Notes: a model not told the origin generated them from the sequence alone. A stretch of 64,000 nt of DNA from Cyathus striatus (GCA_025738555.1 JAOVFP010000003.1:3100001-3164000); one strand, 5' to 3'. Counted from the stretch's first letter, positions 23,803 to 36,230 are shown. Numbers and translations are program-made.

Positions 23803-24464
23803 ATGTTGTCTTTCATTCAACAGGCACTAGGAGTCTACGAACCGCTTTCTAAAGCATTCTTCACTATGGAGTCTCTATCACCCTTAGCTAAAGCTTTAGC
23901 TGTCACACTATTTCTACAAGCTCCTAATGTCGATACTACATCCACAGTTTCCATTAATCTTCACGATGCCTTGTATCCTTCTGTCTTGTCTCTTTACACG
24001 ACATGCCCTTTCAATGGATCAAAGCACTCCATCATCCATGCAAATTACCCTCAGTGGGCTTATAATATTCAGATGTGCTTAAAAATCAATAGCCTCTAGT
24101 GATACATCAATGGCAACTGCACGCGTCCTGGGACTGCTGATCCGTGTGTACATATGAGCTGGGATAACAATGATCATGTTTCCATCACAGTCATTGCCGA
24201 GTCGATTGAAGAATCCCGGAAGGAGTTCATTGATATCAACAAAGGCGCTATATATTTTGGGAAGTACTTACTATACGACATACAAGAGGAGACGTTGTCC
24301 CCAAGGCTCAGCTTTTGCTTAAAGCCGTTTCATTGCGTGCAACAAAGGGAACGGACCTTGTCCACCTGTTGGAAAAGATTGATGACTACGTTGGGCGTGC
24401 TTATTTAATAGGGCCCATTAACGACGAAGTATTTAAATGTCTTCTACGTCTAAATCGAACGTGA
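23803..24464 (+). pseudogene. Decayed gene of unknown function
   Basis: Two open stretches run on the same strand: 23803-24099 and 24154-24464. The second starts MSWDNNDHVSITVIAE and reads coherently to KYLLYDI near 24290. From 24294 the +1 frame continues as GDVVPKAQLLLKAVSLRA through LVHLLEKIDDYVGRAYL to a stop at 24462-24464. The protein-like look of both halves points to one gene broken by a single-base frameshift near 24290. I do not recognise the family. The link to the 23803 frame is a guess; a stop and about 50 bases separate them. An unrecognised intron at the frame change is possible but no GT-AG pair fits. Confidence 0.4.
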
Positions 24465-24678
24465 ATCTGGTTTCTGCGATCCTCAGTAACAATCACTTGG
24501 ACTTACTGTACCAGCAAGCCGACTAAGTACATATTGTATATTGTATTTATAGTTTTTAATTAATGACAATACCGATTCTAATTAACTTGTGGCATGTGAA
24601 CTATGATTTATAAAAGTGACGATTATATAACATGTAACGTATGTCGCGAAGCGACACACATTAAAGGGCAAGCTTGTC

Positions 24679-25241
24679 GAATCCTAGTTTTTTTGTTATT
24701 TTCTTTTTATACATAATAATAAGTTTACTTGCTAGATACTCATTTAGGAGTTGCTGATGCTTGGATCAGCGGAAACCTCACTTGAATAAGAAATTTACTT
24801 TCATATTTCTTGTTAGGAGACAGAACCCTTTTTATTGATTGCCTGTGCATTATTTTATTTATTTACCTTTGTTCTAATTATACTACCTTCATTATAATAT
24901 TTTTCCTTTGTTTTACTGGCTGCAACTAGCTGTTACAGTGTTTCCACAGTTATGCATTCATTTTAATAGCTCCCACTTTATTCTAATTATTCAACTGCGA
25001 GAAAATCTAGAGTAAATGTATGGGAACACTTTAAGTATGGGAGTTATATATGTGACAGTTGCCTAGTAAGTATCCAATAAATAGCATTTGAAGTGGCTGT
25101 GGAAAAGTACATAAAATAATTTAAAGTAATTTCATATCCAGGCTATTTAAATGAGCAGAGATATTTTAATGATGAGAATGTGTGTAATTTGTGTGAGGTT
25201 TGATACAGTAACATTTTGTGAAATTGTGTTCCATGCACAGT
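24679..25241. repeat. CpG-poor, AT-rich transposon-like scrap
   Basis: Between 24679 and 25241 I see only two CG dinucleotides (24769, 24998), although the flanks have a normal frequency. The composition resembles the block at 1-3588. No coding signal. Confidence 0.5.
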
Positions 25242-25284
25242 GCGCGACAATTCAAAAAGAGGTAGGTGCTGACTAATGCACCGC

Positions 25285-25371
25285 GCATGCACAGCCACTA
25301 CGCATTTTGGATCCCCAGAGCTGCTGACTAACAAAATTCCGTGCATGCACAGCCACTATGCATTTTGGATC
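25285..25371 (+). repeat. Direct repeat, two 29-bp units 58 bp apart
   Basis: GCATGCACAGCCACTA followed by one variable base and GCATTTTGGATC at 25285-25313 and again at 25343-25371, one mismatch. GCTGACTA also recurs (25268, 25323). It sits right at the edge of the CpG-poor scrap. Confidence 0.7.
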
Positions 25372-27087
25372 ACTAATGCAAACAAATAGGGCGAGCTAGC
25401 CTCCGCTAGCACAGCTTCGAGAGGCGGCACGTGAGACTCCCACTCCCTTTTAAGGTAGTTGGGTTTTAGGGATGTTCAGACCGCTGGATATGGTAATATG
25501 AGGATCTTGGATAAGATCTGTTTCTGAACTCTTGTGACGCTTGTGACCATTAGTTCCTGGCACCATGAACTCGCCTCTCGTTCTACCACACCCGCCTCAA
25601 CCCCAGCCTGTTAACATTGCCTCAACACACAGCAAAAGTCATGCATTCTTAGAAGATGCCGCTCAGCTACCAATCTCTTTCCCCCGCAAAGAATTCTTAG
25701 GAGATTATTCGTTGGAGGTTGTAGTTTGAGCGCTTGAGCAGCGACTCGCAAGAATGGGGCTTGGGGGAAGATTGGAGACAGGTTTGATTGTGTCCGACGA
25801 ACGGTACGTACACTACAATACCTTTAAGTACCTATTTCTATTTCTCACTTAATCCCACAGCTTGGATAACATGTATGCTCTCGATTTGTCTCTACAGCTT
25901 TTCCAGTTATCAGTGATGCCACTATAGTCTATCCAACCTTCCCTCCCTTGTCCAGCGCTGAAAAATTTCCACCCCCACTCACTTCTACATCTACACTGGC
26001 ACGAGCCTCCTCTAATATGACCAATGCGAAACCGCTCCTCTTGGACCCATACTGGACTATGATACCAGCTCACATACGTCTTACTAGAGTGCGCTCATGT
26101 ATACTTATGTTCCTGATTTCGCACTGACGCCTCTTCACTGACTTGTCAGTATTGTACGTTTAAGTGCCATCGAGCCGGTACTATGTGACGGGGTGCAATT
26201 CCCATGGAACCCCCTATGTGGATATGGTATTATTGCTCTCAGTCTGAACATCTCGCTTACACAGAACACCAAACTGTGCAGCTAATTCAGGACTCTTTAA
26301 GCCTTGTAACGGTAACAGACATAGTAAGTATGTGCCAGTTAAGAGCCCTATTGGTGATATAGTGCACTTCGTGTGGACTCCTTTACGTCTACATGGTCTT
26401 CAGTGATGTGAGCTCCCTCCATTCTTGTCCCAATGATGTGTTGCTGAGGCTAATATCTTCGGTTATGGTGTAGGTCTATCTAGACTATAGCAAAACACGT
26501 CGACGGGATCTTGAGATAAAGTACGAACCTTCAGATAAAGAATTGAAAAGTATTTATGTCGCCCATCATACGACATTGCCGAGAGCATTCTCTGCAGGTG
26601 CGCATTGTCAGTATCCATGACTTCTGTTGCCGTAGTAAGTCTGGTCCACTTGCAATAACATGACGACTCCTGAGGGTGCACAACTCAGAACCGCATGGCG
26701 TATAAATGATCCTGAGGTTGTATTCACATCATGGGCATCTCTGAGAGCTGGTACTTCTGCAAAATTTAACGTGAACAGTCTGTTGCTCTTACCATACAAG
26801 TTCCGGAACCACAGCTATATCGTGTTCTCGTTACCCACAAGTTTATGTGAAATTCACCGCTCTATTATAGCTCATTATGCTCGTATTTTTACCTGCTAGC
26901 AAAGTAGACAGAAGTCGGGTTGTTAGTCGTTATCGCTATCCCACACGCAACACGAATGCAAACAGTACGTCGCTCTCATATCCACGTAGCAGAGGGAAGG
27001 GGGCACAATTGAGGGAAAGATTGGGGGTAAAGGATATGTTGCAAGGTGCTTAGAAGCCATGGAAAGCTCATGTGTAGGTAGAGGGCG
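25372..27087. other. Gene-poor stretch
   Basis: An open frame from ATG 25564 (MNSPLVLPHPPQPQP...) runs about 54 codons and stops. Later frames (for example 25849-26073 minus, 26660-26899 plus) show nothing recognisable. It may contain debris of a gene, but none can be supported. Confidence 0.35.
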
Positions 27088-27461
27088 AGGCTAAGGAAGG
27101 TTAGGTGATTCAAAGTATGTATCCTTTGCTTGTAAGTGCACTCTTCATTATTGTACACTTCTTTCTCTAATTTTTCTCACTACCTGATTCTTTTTCAGAC
27201 TTACATATTTTTAATATTACTTCTTAATACTATATAACCTAACATGTACTATACCTGTAAGTCATGTATGTATCAACTTTCAGGCCAGTGTATCAATACA
27301 AATAACAGTTATGTCATTCAAACTGAGCTACAACAATATAACCAACAGTTGACCACCAGGGTAGTAGGCTTTGCAGCTTGCTGGCCCTATTCTTTATTGT
27401 TTCATGGTGATAATGAGGTAAAGAAATTATTTGAACTTGAATGCTTGAAGGGCCCAACTTT
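27088..27461. repeat. CpG-free fragment related to the 1-3588 repeat
   Basis: No CG dinucleotide for about 370 bases. It contains GCTTGCTGGCCCTATT near 27377, matching CTTGCTGGCCCTATT near 3290 together with the preceding GTAGT.GGCT. Evidence for a dispersed, methylated repeat family. Confidence 0.6.
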
Positions 27462-29090
27462 GACGCAACTGCGGGAAAACCTTGTCTCTTCCTCGTGTTC
27501 TATGTGACCCTCCCATTGTATGCTTCAGCTTCTGCAATACTTCCCAAAGAACTCGAATGTTTCCATAAAATACAACTGGTAAGGTAACATTTCCCATTTC
27601 AAATGCTATAAATGTATATATACCTACTCTAGATCCGAATCCGCCGAACGAGGTTATTGTTCTGCCTGTCTTACTTTCGGCCACCTTGCTGCTTAATTGA
27701 CGTTTTAAGACTCGGCACTGGCACTGAGGCAATGTTTTCGATGGAAATCGTGTCCAGGGATGTTTCTTCTTCCTGATTGTTAACATTTATGTCAGGTTCA
27801 TGGTTACGGCCTCCGTATAATATGTCGTTATTGCGTAATTCTTTGCGTTGGACACCTTCGGTTACACGCACGTTTCTGCGCGACGCTCTGAATCAATAAA
27901 GTCAAGATCCAGATGCTGTGTTCGTTTCTATACCGCCACTGAAGTACTAGGATATACTCCAACGGCAATTATGGAGCACCGATGCACATCGCGCCACTGG
28001 CCATTCTCAGGTGACTCTGAGGGCGTTACAGATTCGCAGCGAGTGTTCTGAAGCTCCTTCAAGTAGAAAGGTTTGAATTCCGAACATTACTACAGGGAAC
28101 GACCTCATCTCGATTTGATGTTCCTACACCATGCCATTTTTGAACTTGTTCAATTTCCCAAAGAAACAAAATACCGCGCATGTTGCTATCATACCCCTGT
28201 CATAAAAGTCGCCGTTGTGCCACCGTCCCTCCCCTCTTCGACAAAAGGTCTCATCAGAACTCTTGACACAGCCTCGGTAATCGTCGTACATGAAATTCCC
28301 TAGCTGCTAACTTCATGAGGCTAATTTCCTCATACTGTATTCTACGCGCACTCATCGAAAATGGCAAATACAAACTGTGCTCCGGTAGCCACGATTCCGA
28401 CTACAGGATTGTTGCACGGCACCAAATAAGTATGCTAAGGGAAGGATCGACGATCTTTTTCAACCTTGGAGAACGGCAAGTGGATCTGTAGCTCTACCAA
28501 ACATTTCCGAGAACTTCGGATGAAGTTAATCTACTCGGGATCAGTGGCAGTGGATGTGGCTGCTAGCGACACCGCCAGATAAGACATTTCTCGCACGCAG
28601 TAGATGCAATATTCTGCTTCGCCTAAATCACGGCCCGGGAATTTGGAATAAACTTCTCAGTAGAATCGCTAAAGCACAAGAAATCATGGTGTACGTACAA
28701 TACTAAGAACTAATAATAAATTTATACCACGACTACTTCTCAAATTTAAATCCATAGCGATTGCAGGATTAAAGGACTTGCACTACTTTAGCGAACCCAT
28801 ACCTATGGCGCAGTAATCTTAAGAAAAGAAGAACTTGCGCCTCTTGAAGAAGGCCATGATATTCGCGCAGCACCGAGGATGCACGTTGTGCAGCGTGCAT
28901 GACAGGCACGCTCATAAATGTTGATCTAAATAGAACAGGGTTCGGCGGCACCAAGCGGCACCAACACTGCTCCTGCCTCCACCATTGATATACATTTGAT
29001 ATACATCGTCAACTGCCTACTGCGGAGTGCTGTAAGTGTAAGTTGTGTAGCACCATTCCACGGTTGTCGGTATCAAAGATCGACCTGTCA
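27462..29090. other. Gene-poor stretch
   Basis: About 1.6 kb without a supportable gene. Frames at 27427-27786 (minus) and 28073-28303 (plus) have no known motif. The last 300 bases are the duplicated promoter region of the next gene. Confidence 0.35.
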
Positions 29091-29091
29091 C

Positions 29092-29098
29092 TATATAA
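29092..29098 (+). promoter_or_regulatory. TATA box of the membrane-protein gene, copy 1
   Basis: TATATAA about 75 bases before the ATG at 29171. The second copy of the duplication has CTATAAATAG at about 30902, but much further (about 180 bases) from its ATG. Confidence 0.5.
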
Positions 29099-29170
29099 GG
29101 TGGCAAGATCGTTTAACAAGTGCTCAACTTTAACGTCCACCTTCGCCTGGTTCGGTCTCTTCGAGTAACC

Positions 29171-30328
29171 ATGGCACGTTTCACAGCTGAGGCAGGAGCA
29201 GCACTTGCATTCCTGATCGGTGTAAGCCCTCATCTTCCCATTTAACCTCTGTACTAACTCTTGAACAGTACTCTTTTATCTACCTATGGATGCTTTATGC
29301 CTACCTCACGCACCGCATCAAATGGCGCTCTCGGTATTCACTCCTTTTCTTCCACGTTACCATCCGCGTAGCGTCCCAGGCATGCGGTGTCGCATTCGGT
29401 ATTCTGGGATTTGCGAATAAGAATGTATTCATAGCATATCTCATTCTAGGGGCGGAAGGTTACTTCACTCTAGTGCGTTTTCTTTCCACCCTTCACTCGC
29501 TGAGAAAATGAGCGACTCTCTTACTCACAGGTCCTCTGTGCCTTCCGCTTCCTTGTCTCGTGGCATGAACACAACCTTCCCTCTCATGAATCCTGGCTGG
29601 AGCCTCCTAAAGAAAAGCTATCTAAAGATGAGAAACTCCGCAAAATTCTCATGTTCATTTTCCTAGGTCCTTTAACCCTGATCTTTTATTGGCGCGAGCC
29701 CATGGTTATCATGCATTCCCTATTGATTTTAGCCAATACTGCTATTGTCGTCGGTGGTTCCTACCTTGCTGGTGCAGATTACACCAACCCTAACAGTCCT
29801 GATACGAGAATGAGGTTGAATGTTGCAAAGATCTCAAGGACTGCTGGACAAAGTGTATTTCTTTTTTGTAACGTTGGGCTTTTGGTCGCAATCTTGATAA
29901 CCATAGGAGGAGAGAGGAAGAGGCGTCGACCAATACATCCTACTCTACTTATCCTGCTATTGGCTTGGTTCCCACTCATCGTTCGGGGTATCTTCGGAGT
30001 CCTCCAATCCGCAGTTTGGAGCTTATCGTATTATAATGGTAAGGTAGCTATTTCTTCGTATCTTCCAGATATACTGACTTGAGTCACATTATAGTTGACA
30101 ACTATACCAGCGAAGGATTCTCCGCTCGCTTTACTGCTTTGGAATACATCCTAGGTGTTCTAACCGAATGGCTTGCGTAAGTACACTCATTCTCAAGTTC
30201 GTTGTGATCTTGAAGCTCATGAAATTCATAGATGCCTTTTACTCAACACAACATACTTTACGTCGAAAGGAGATCCATCTAAGCATGATAAACAAAAGGA
30301 TATTCCGATGGAAGTTGAGAATTTTTGA
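29171..30328 (+). CDS. Seven-helix-like membrane protein, DUF7702-like (copy 1, intact)
   Basis: Five exons (29171-29221, 29269-29472, 29531-30038, 30095-30176, 30232-30328) give 313 residues with every joint in frame. It has about seven hydrophobic segments: AGAALAFLIGYSFIYLWML, VASQACGVAFGILG, MFIFLGPLTLIFYW, SLLILANTAIVVGGSYL, SVFLFCNVGLLVAILITI, PTLLILLLAWFPLIV and ALEYILGVLTEWLA. The tail is charged (FTSKGDPSKHDKQKD). The layout resembles fungal DUF7702 membrane proteins, which have no known function; I give that family name with low certainty. A second, broken copy follows at 31084, so the gene was duplicated in tandem together with its promoter. Confidence 0.7.
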
Positions 30329-30587
30329 AGTTGTCCCTGTCTTGAATGTTCTTTTAGTACTTAGCAGTTATACCCCCTGGCTTTCTAGCCAAAGATTATT
30401 TTAATGTTGCAATTGGTCTCCCTTACTTACGGCTACTAGATAATCATGTAGCGAGAGCGAAATATTTACTATTGCAATGAACTTAATTGTTTGTTATTCA
30501 AATTGCCAGCGCCATACTCGTATCACGGCCAGCGTATTTCATGGTTGCTATTCAAGGCCAAGTTTGCGCTTTTATGTTCGTGATCTC

Positions 30588-30742
30588 TTACACCCCAGAC
30601 AATAGTGAATCGGATCACGGTACATATGGTACACCCCGATGTTAACACCTTCTAAAAAAAGGCTATTTTCCGCATCGGGGTGAGAACTATATTCTAACTG
30701 TGTACCATATGCAACACGATCCGATTCAGTCCTGTCTGAGGT
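30588..30742. repeat. Imperfect palindrome between duplicated genes
   Basis: ACACCCCAGACA...TGAATCGGATCACGG..CATATGGTACAC..CCCGATG on the left (30588-30642) pairs with the inverse on the right (30673-30742), with a small loop around an AAAAAAA run. It could be a short foldback (MITE-like) element or a transcription terminator hairpin. No clear target duplication was found. Confidence 0.6.
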
Positions 30743-31083
30743 GTTAATTGTCACAATACTGTTAAACTGATGATGGGGTTAATAAAGCTTCGGGTGTGCT
30801 CTTAGGAAAAGAAGGTATATGCATGTGGTTCTTGGAAGGGAACGGCAAAAGATTCCCGCGGCACTTAGGATGCAGCACCGGTGTCCACGTGTCTAGAACA
30901 CTATAAATAGAGGACTTCGGCGGTCAAGACGCTATAATACTACACCATTGATACACACCGTCAGCAATAAGTATACGGCGACTCGCGAGTGCTGGAAGTC
31001 AGCATTTTACAACTCCCTGTTGATCGCTTAAGAGGATTGATAAACTTACAGCTTTTCTTGGTTTGGGTCTTTTAAAGTAATCC

Positions 31084-31924
31084 ATGGCACACTTCACAAC
31101 TGAGGCAGGAGCAGTTCTTGCATTCCTTATCAGTGCAAGTCCTCATCTTCCCATTTAACCCCCATACTAACGCTTGAACAGTACTCCTTTATCTTCATAT
31201 GAATGCTCTTTGCCTACCTCGCTCACCTTATCAAATGGCGTTCCCGATATTCACTACTTTTCTTCCACATTACCATCCGCCTGGCGGCTCAGGCATGCGG
31301 TATCGCTTTTGGTATCCTAGGATTAGCAAATAAAAACGTTTTGATGGCATATCAAATTTTAGGAGCAGAGGGGTACTTGACTCTCGTATGTTTTACTTTC
31401 CTAACTCACTGGTAGAATGGAGTGACCATGTCTGAATTCTACAGATCCTCAGTGCCTTCCGCTTTCGTGTCTCATGGCATGAATGCAACTTTCCCTCTCG
31501 TAAATCCTGGCTAAACCCCAAGGAGGAGCTAAATGAAGATCAGAAAACTCAGAAATTTCCTCGGTCCTCTGGCCCTGATCATTTACTGGGAGCCTATGGT
31601 TCTGTTGTATTCTCTTTTACTTTTAGCCAACATTGCCATTGGCATCGGAATACTTCCTGATAAAGACGATGCGTCCCTGATAGTCCTGATATGAAGAGGA
31701 GGTTGTACGCTGCAAATATTGCAACCATCATAGGACACAGTTGTTTTACCGTTGTAGAATATATTCTGAGTGTTCTATTTAAATGTCAAATGCCTTGTGT
31801 AAGTATCATTTATATTCAAGTATGCATTGACTAAATCCTACAAAATTAATAATAATAGATGCGCTTTACTCATCTCGACGTACTTTACATCGAAGGAAGA
31901 CCCAGATATTCAGAAATACCGTAG
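31084..31924 (+). pseudogene. Broken tandem copy of the membrane-protein gene
   Basis: It starts MAHFTTEAGAVLAFLI and follows copy 1 exon by exon: IKWRSRYSLLFFH at about 31232, GILGLANKNVLMAYQILGAE at about 31315, then SAFRFRVSWHE and a final TYFTSKEDPD segment ending at 31922-31924. It is dead: in exon 2 the Trp codon TGG of copy 1 (YLWMLYAY) is TGA here (FI-stop-MLFAY, about 31198). Frameshifts and a large internal deletion then remove most of the middle helices after about 31550. Offset between start codons is 1,913 bases. Confidence 0.8.
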
Positions 31925-32145
31925 TATTAATTAATCAAATTGATGACTAGTTTTGAACGTGGGATGAAATTAAATCAATTTAGTTTCCTCCATCTTCAAT
32001 CAACGTTCAGAGGTCTCGATCAGATCCCAATATGTACCGCAAGAATAAACGCAACGCAAGCATCATTAGCTTTGTATTATCAACCTATAATCATAAAACA
32101 GTAGCTAACTAATAATCTAAGTGGCTCTAAACCAAAACCATATTC

Positions 32146-32564
32146 TTAAAGGTTGGCGTTAACAGGGGTGCATCCAATGGCTACAACACCATCTAATAAA
32201 ATATACATCAATACACCATCCCAAAGTAAAGAGAATAAATTCATACTGAAGTTGTTGTTAGTGCAGCAAACAGGTTGCTGAGAGCAGCTGTTGCCTGAGG
32301 CGCCAATGATGGTAGGAGCAGAACAGTCGAGACCGACTTGACCAGTTACACCTTGAACGGCGGCGCCTACGGATTTAAGGGCATGAATAGCAGCAGGGCT
32401 ATCGGCTGCCTGAACAGAATTGCCTGAAAATAAAGAGTAAGATATAAAGCTTCATAACCAGCTAAAAGAAGTTACACACAACATGTGAGGGTGCCAGTGT
32501 TGCACTGATGGGCCGAGACAGCGAGAACAAGAGCAGAGAGGACGACAGCGACCTTGGCGAACAT
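32146..32564 (-). CDS. Class I hydrophobin, copy 1
   Basis: Three exons on the minus strand (32564-32480, 32423-32247, 32192-32146) give 102 residues. The start [18 protein letters not shown] is a clear secretion signal. The mature part has the eight-cysteine hydrophobin pattern: C-X6-CC-X32-C-X12-C-X5-CC-X12-C. The spacing and lack of class II regularity put it in class I, which self-assemble into amphipathic rodlets on aerial hyphae and fruit bodies. It is almost identical in exon sizes (85, 177, 47 nt), introns and promoter to the copy at 41381, which points the opposite way. Confidence 0.93.
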
Positions 32565-32667
32565 AGTGTTGGGTTTAGAGAAGAGGTTAGATTAGAAAAG
32601 GTTTTTAGAGTGAAGTATTCGAAACTGGACTGAGCTCGAATGAAGAATATTCATGGTTCCCTTCTCC

Positions 32668-32676
32668 CTTATATAC
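32668..32676 (-). promoter_or_regulatory. TATA box of hydrophobin copy 1
   Basis: On the minus strand GTATATAAGG lies about 105 bases before the ATG at 32564. The region between it and the ATG (ATTCGAGCTCAGTCCAGTTT and on) matches the leader of copy 2. Confidence 0.6.
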
Positions 32677-32849
32677 TAATTTTTCTTCCCCAGAGCCTCG
32701 AAAGACCCTTCCCCAACTTCTCTTCGACCGAACACCGCAGATCATTGCAGACAAATCGCAGCCTGCCAGCACATTGTAATTCAATTTTAACCTTTTTCCA
32801 GCGGCAACCCGAAGACATAATAGAAGCCTCGCACCATAAGCACTAATCA

Positions 32850-35800
32850 ATTTCAACAAGCGAATGAGACATAAGCTTCTTATTAGCCATGTGGCGTGAA
32901 CAAAACTCTTGAGAGTCTCTGACGAATTATCTCGAATTGCGTGAAATATTCCAGGATGTGCATGTTAAACTGCTCTTTCTGAAATAATTCTGGCGATGTC
33001 CTTGTCGTCAATATTCAATACCGCTTACACAGAAATAAAGCTCTTGCATCGAAATCAAAGTTCAGGATGGGGAATGCGATATATGGCTAAATCTTGAGCG
33101 ACTTCGATATATGTAGCTACGTCTCCATACAACTCTGATTATGTACTTGTCACTCGTCTTCGACCTTCTCCGCAATGCGTGACTCAACCCCACCTCATCC
33201 TCCGCCAGATCTCTACTCCAACTAACATGAATTCTTTTCTATGTATTGCGTTTTCCGCTTCACCATTGCATAGTACGTATGAAACACACCTTATTACAAC
33301 ACTCCCTACGTTGCGATCACAAAAAACTGCTAGCTCGAAATATTAATTATAGAGGAACGTCTGATATAAAGGTCTGTCACCGCAAATTTCTGATGAGCGG
33401 AGTATCGTCTTGTGCCTTAACGTGTCCTTAGTTCCTTACAGCTGAAATTGGCCTGTTCAGCTGGATATTCCTCAATCCTAACTATCGCGCGTACCACCAC
33501 CACTGTAAACATAATACCGTCCTCTTTATTCAACAATTAGTAGCTGAGCGAAGATCCTTCCTTCTGTACACTTCCCTTCCCCCGGATTCCGGCTTTCCAT
33601 TCTCCGGCTACAAAGTCCACATGGCGGTATCGAAACCTTCCCTGAGTGTTCACGCTCTATCTTAATCCAATCTCTGCCTTTCCCAAACCTTCAACCAAGT
33701 TCGAAGCTTTAAACCCCCTCCAATCGACATTGCCATCGTCGAAGAACCAATCAACTGTAGATTAGTATAGCACCTCGAGGACCAGTAGAAACAACGTTAC
33801 ACCTTTACACACGCTTTTTATCTTCCAATAGTCGTTGGGAATAAAACCCGCATCGGTGCCTTCCGACATTTCTGATACACGTAGAAGAAGTATAACTAAC
33901 CAATCATCCCAGCACATGTACATTCTCGACGACAAGTATTAATAAATACACATGCTTCAAAGTCTAATCTTCCAATTATCTTCGGCATATAAATCCACAT
34001 CGGAGCCCTCCATGACCACCACTTCTTATGATATACACATAGAACTTAAGAAGAAGTACAACTAACCAATCAACCCAGCTCTCGAAGATCCACAACACTT
34101 ACCGGGATCGATCTCGAGTACGCATTTCATTGGTAAATCAATTAATCACTGATCAGTGCACAGCACTAGGAACAGCTGAGTAACATTGAACAACCCTGCA
34201 CTGATCCAAATCAAAGAAAGAAAAAATGTCACAAGACCACGCATACTACCCAAATCCGTACACCAAACACGACCTCGACGCGCCGACGGAGCTCCAGACT
34301 TTATTTCTCCTTCCCTCCATTCCCGCCGTTCTTCCTTCTTTCCTTGTTTGATTTCCTTAGTTGTACGTTCTATACGTGTATTTGTTGATCTGGATCAGGG
34401 CGTTTCCTGGTTGGTTCGTTAGCGATCAAGAATCAAAAGTGCAGGTACTGGGAGTGCGAATGAGCGGGGGTGCGAGGAAGCGGATGGATGTACTCTCGTG
34501 CTTTTGCGCGCGGGGAGATGCGGGGTGGTGAAATTCTTTTTTGTGGGGTGTGCGGGGGCGAATAGGGGTGTGGGGAAGGCGGGGTTTAGGCTTGGCCCTT
34601 AAGTTAACATGAAATATATAAGGGTGAGTTAGATGGAGGGAGGGGACGGGATTGATGGGTTATGGAAGGGCATAATGAGCATTTTGCTTTTGCATTTCGT
34701 CTCAGTACCTTGAATTCAGCAGAGTAGGAAGTACGTTATCCTTACGCTCACTTTACAGCACAACGCAACATTCAAAACGCCTCAAAAGCCTCAGGTAAAT
34801 GAAACACCCAAAATCCAAAAATACGACATAAAGCAGGAGCCCCTTCCTTCCTTCCTTCCTTCGGAACTTCGGAACAACAACCAGGTATTGACTGACATAT
34901 ATGACAGCTCTCGACCGTTTTTATCCCCGGGATACCGCCGTCCTGAGCCTATTTTCCTTTCCCCAGCTCACATGGCCTACAGGGCCACGTTACCCGTTCC
35001 TATGTAGGCAGTATAAAATGCTAAGTGTGATAGCCCCTTTTGCGATTAATTAAATAAAATATGCGTTTCTTTTCTCCTCTCGGTGTTCATACCTACGAGC
35101 GCAGCCGTATTGCTGATCCATGGGTATACTAGAGAGTCGAGGCTTGAGGATTTCGGGTGTTGCGTTCCGCGTTCGTGACAAGTGCCACTGGAGGTATCAG
35201 GGAATGATGTTGGATTGGTTTGATGTGGGATTGCAGAGTTCTATGGAGAAGTTGTGGATAGGGATGAAAGAAGGGAAGAATGGCGACGTGAAGGGAGGTA
35301 TGGAAGATAAGTTTTTATCTTGAATAAGTATATTATTATACATTGCTATGACTTCAATAAGAACAAGCCTGGGATTCAAGAATAACTCGTTCTTCTTTCT
35401 TTCTTATTAAAAGTTATTCTGGATACGACATGAAATGAAATCGATCCACCTCGGTCCCATCCCCTCCACATTCCCGTTCAGCATTCAATTTGAGGGTTCT
35501 GGTTCCGCGTTGCACAGCTAAGCGTCGAGAAAATTGTGTCCATTTTTGTTTTTGTTGTTGGTAGGGTGGAAGTGAGAATGGTGTCGATTTGGTCGGATGA
35601 AAAGGATGAGTAATGATTATGATAACCTTCGGGGTCGGGTGCGTTGAGAACAATACGATAGGCGTTATAGCAACAGATCTTGGAGTTTTCATATAGTCTA
35701 TAGGTATAGGAGTGATTTACGCCTCTTTCTATTCGTATACCGCGGAACCGTGTACAACTTGGAGATGAGATGGGATAGGAAAGTTCTAGTAAAGCATAAT

Positions 35801-36230
35801 CATATACAGCATCTAAACATAGCACCGCTCGTCCACTCCAAGTATCGATACATAACATGCTTAACAATCCACATTAGCTAAGCTTATCATCTCAAAACAT
35901 ACTTCAAACGTCCACGGCGCACGGTCTTATCAATCCCCTTGCGTCTCCGTTCCGGCTAGGCACCCTACCCCACCCGAAGGAAAAATCGCATATCATACAA
36001 TATGGCGGTAACAAGCAAGCAAGAACAAGACAAGACGACAAGGCAAATGGAAATGGAGTGGGGAGATCAATGAATCAAGGGAACCCTTGGAAATGGAAAG
36101 GAGATCCACCGGTCCACTTAACCCCCGCCTGACCACATCACATAGTCACTTCGATTCCCACGCTCGACCCTTTCTTCCCCACCGATCTCTGCTGTAAATT
36201 GTTCACATGTCCTAATTCTATTGTGCGGGG
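32850..36230. other. Long stretch without a recognised gene
   Basis: About 3.4 kb. Short frames on both strands overlap and lack motifs. A TTCC microsatellite lies near 34843-34862. A GT-rich, GC-rich patch occupies 34440-34600. The last few hundred bases are the ALDH promoter. An unspliced non-coding RNA or a fast-evolving small gene would not be visible to me. Confidence 0.4.

Noticed and set aside
19898..24464. Possible biosynthetic gene cluster around the terpene cyclase.
   Set aside because: No prenyltransferase, P450, FAD epoxidase, polyketide synthase or transporter is recognisable nearby; the neighbours are MRH4 and a rhodopsin-like membrane protein.
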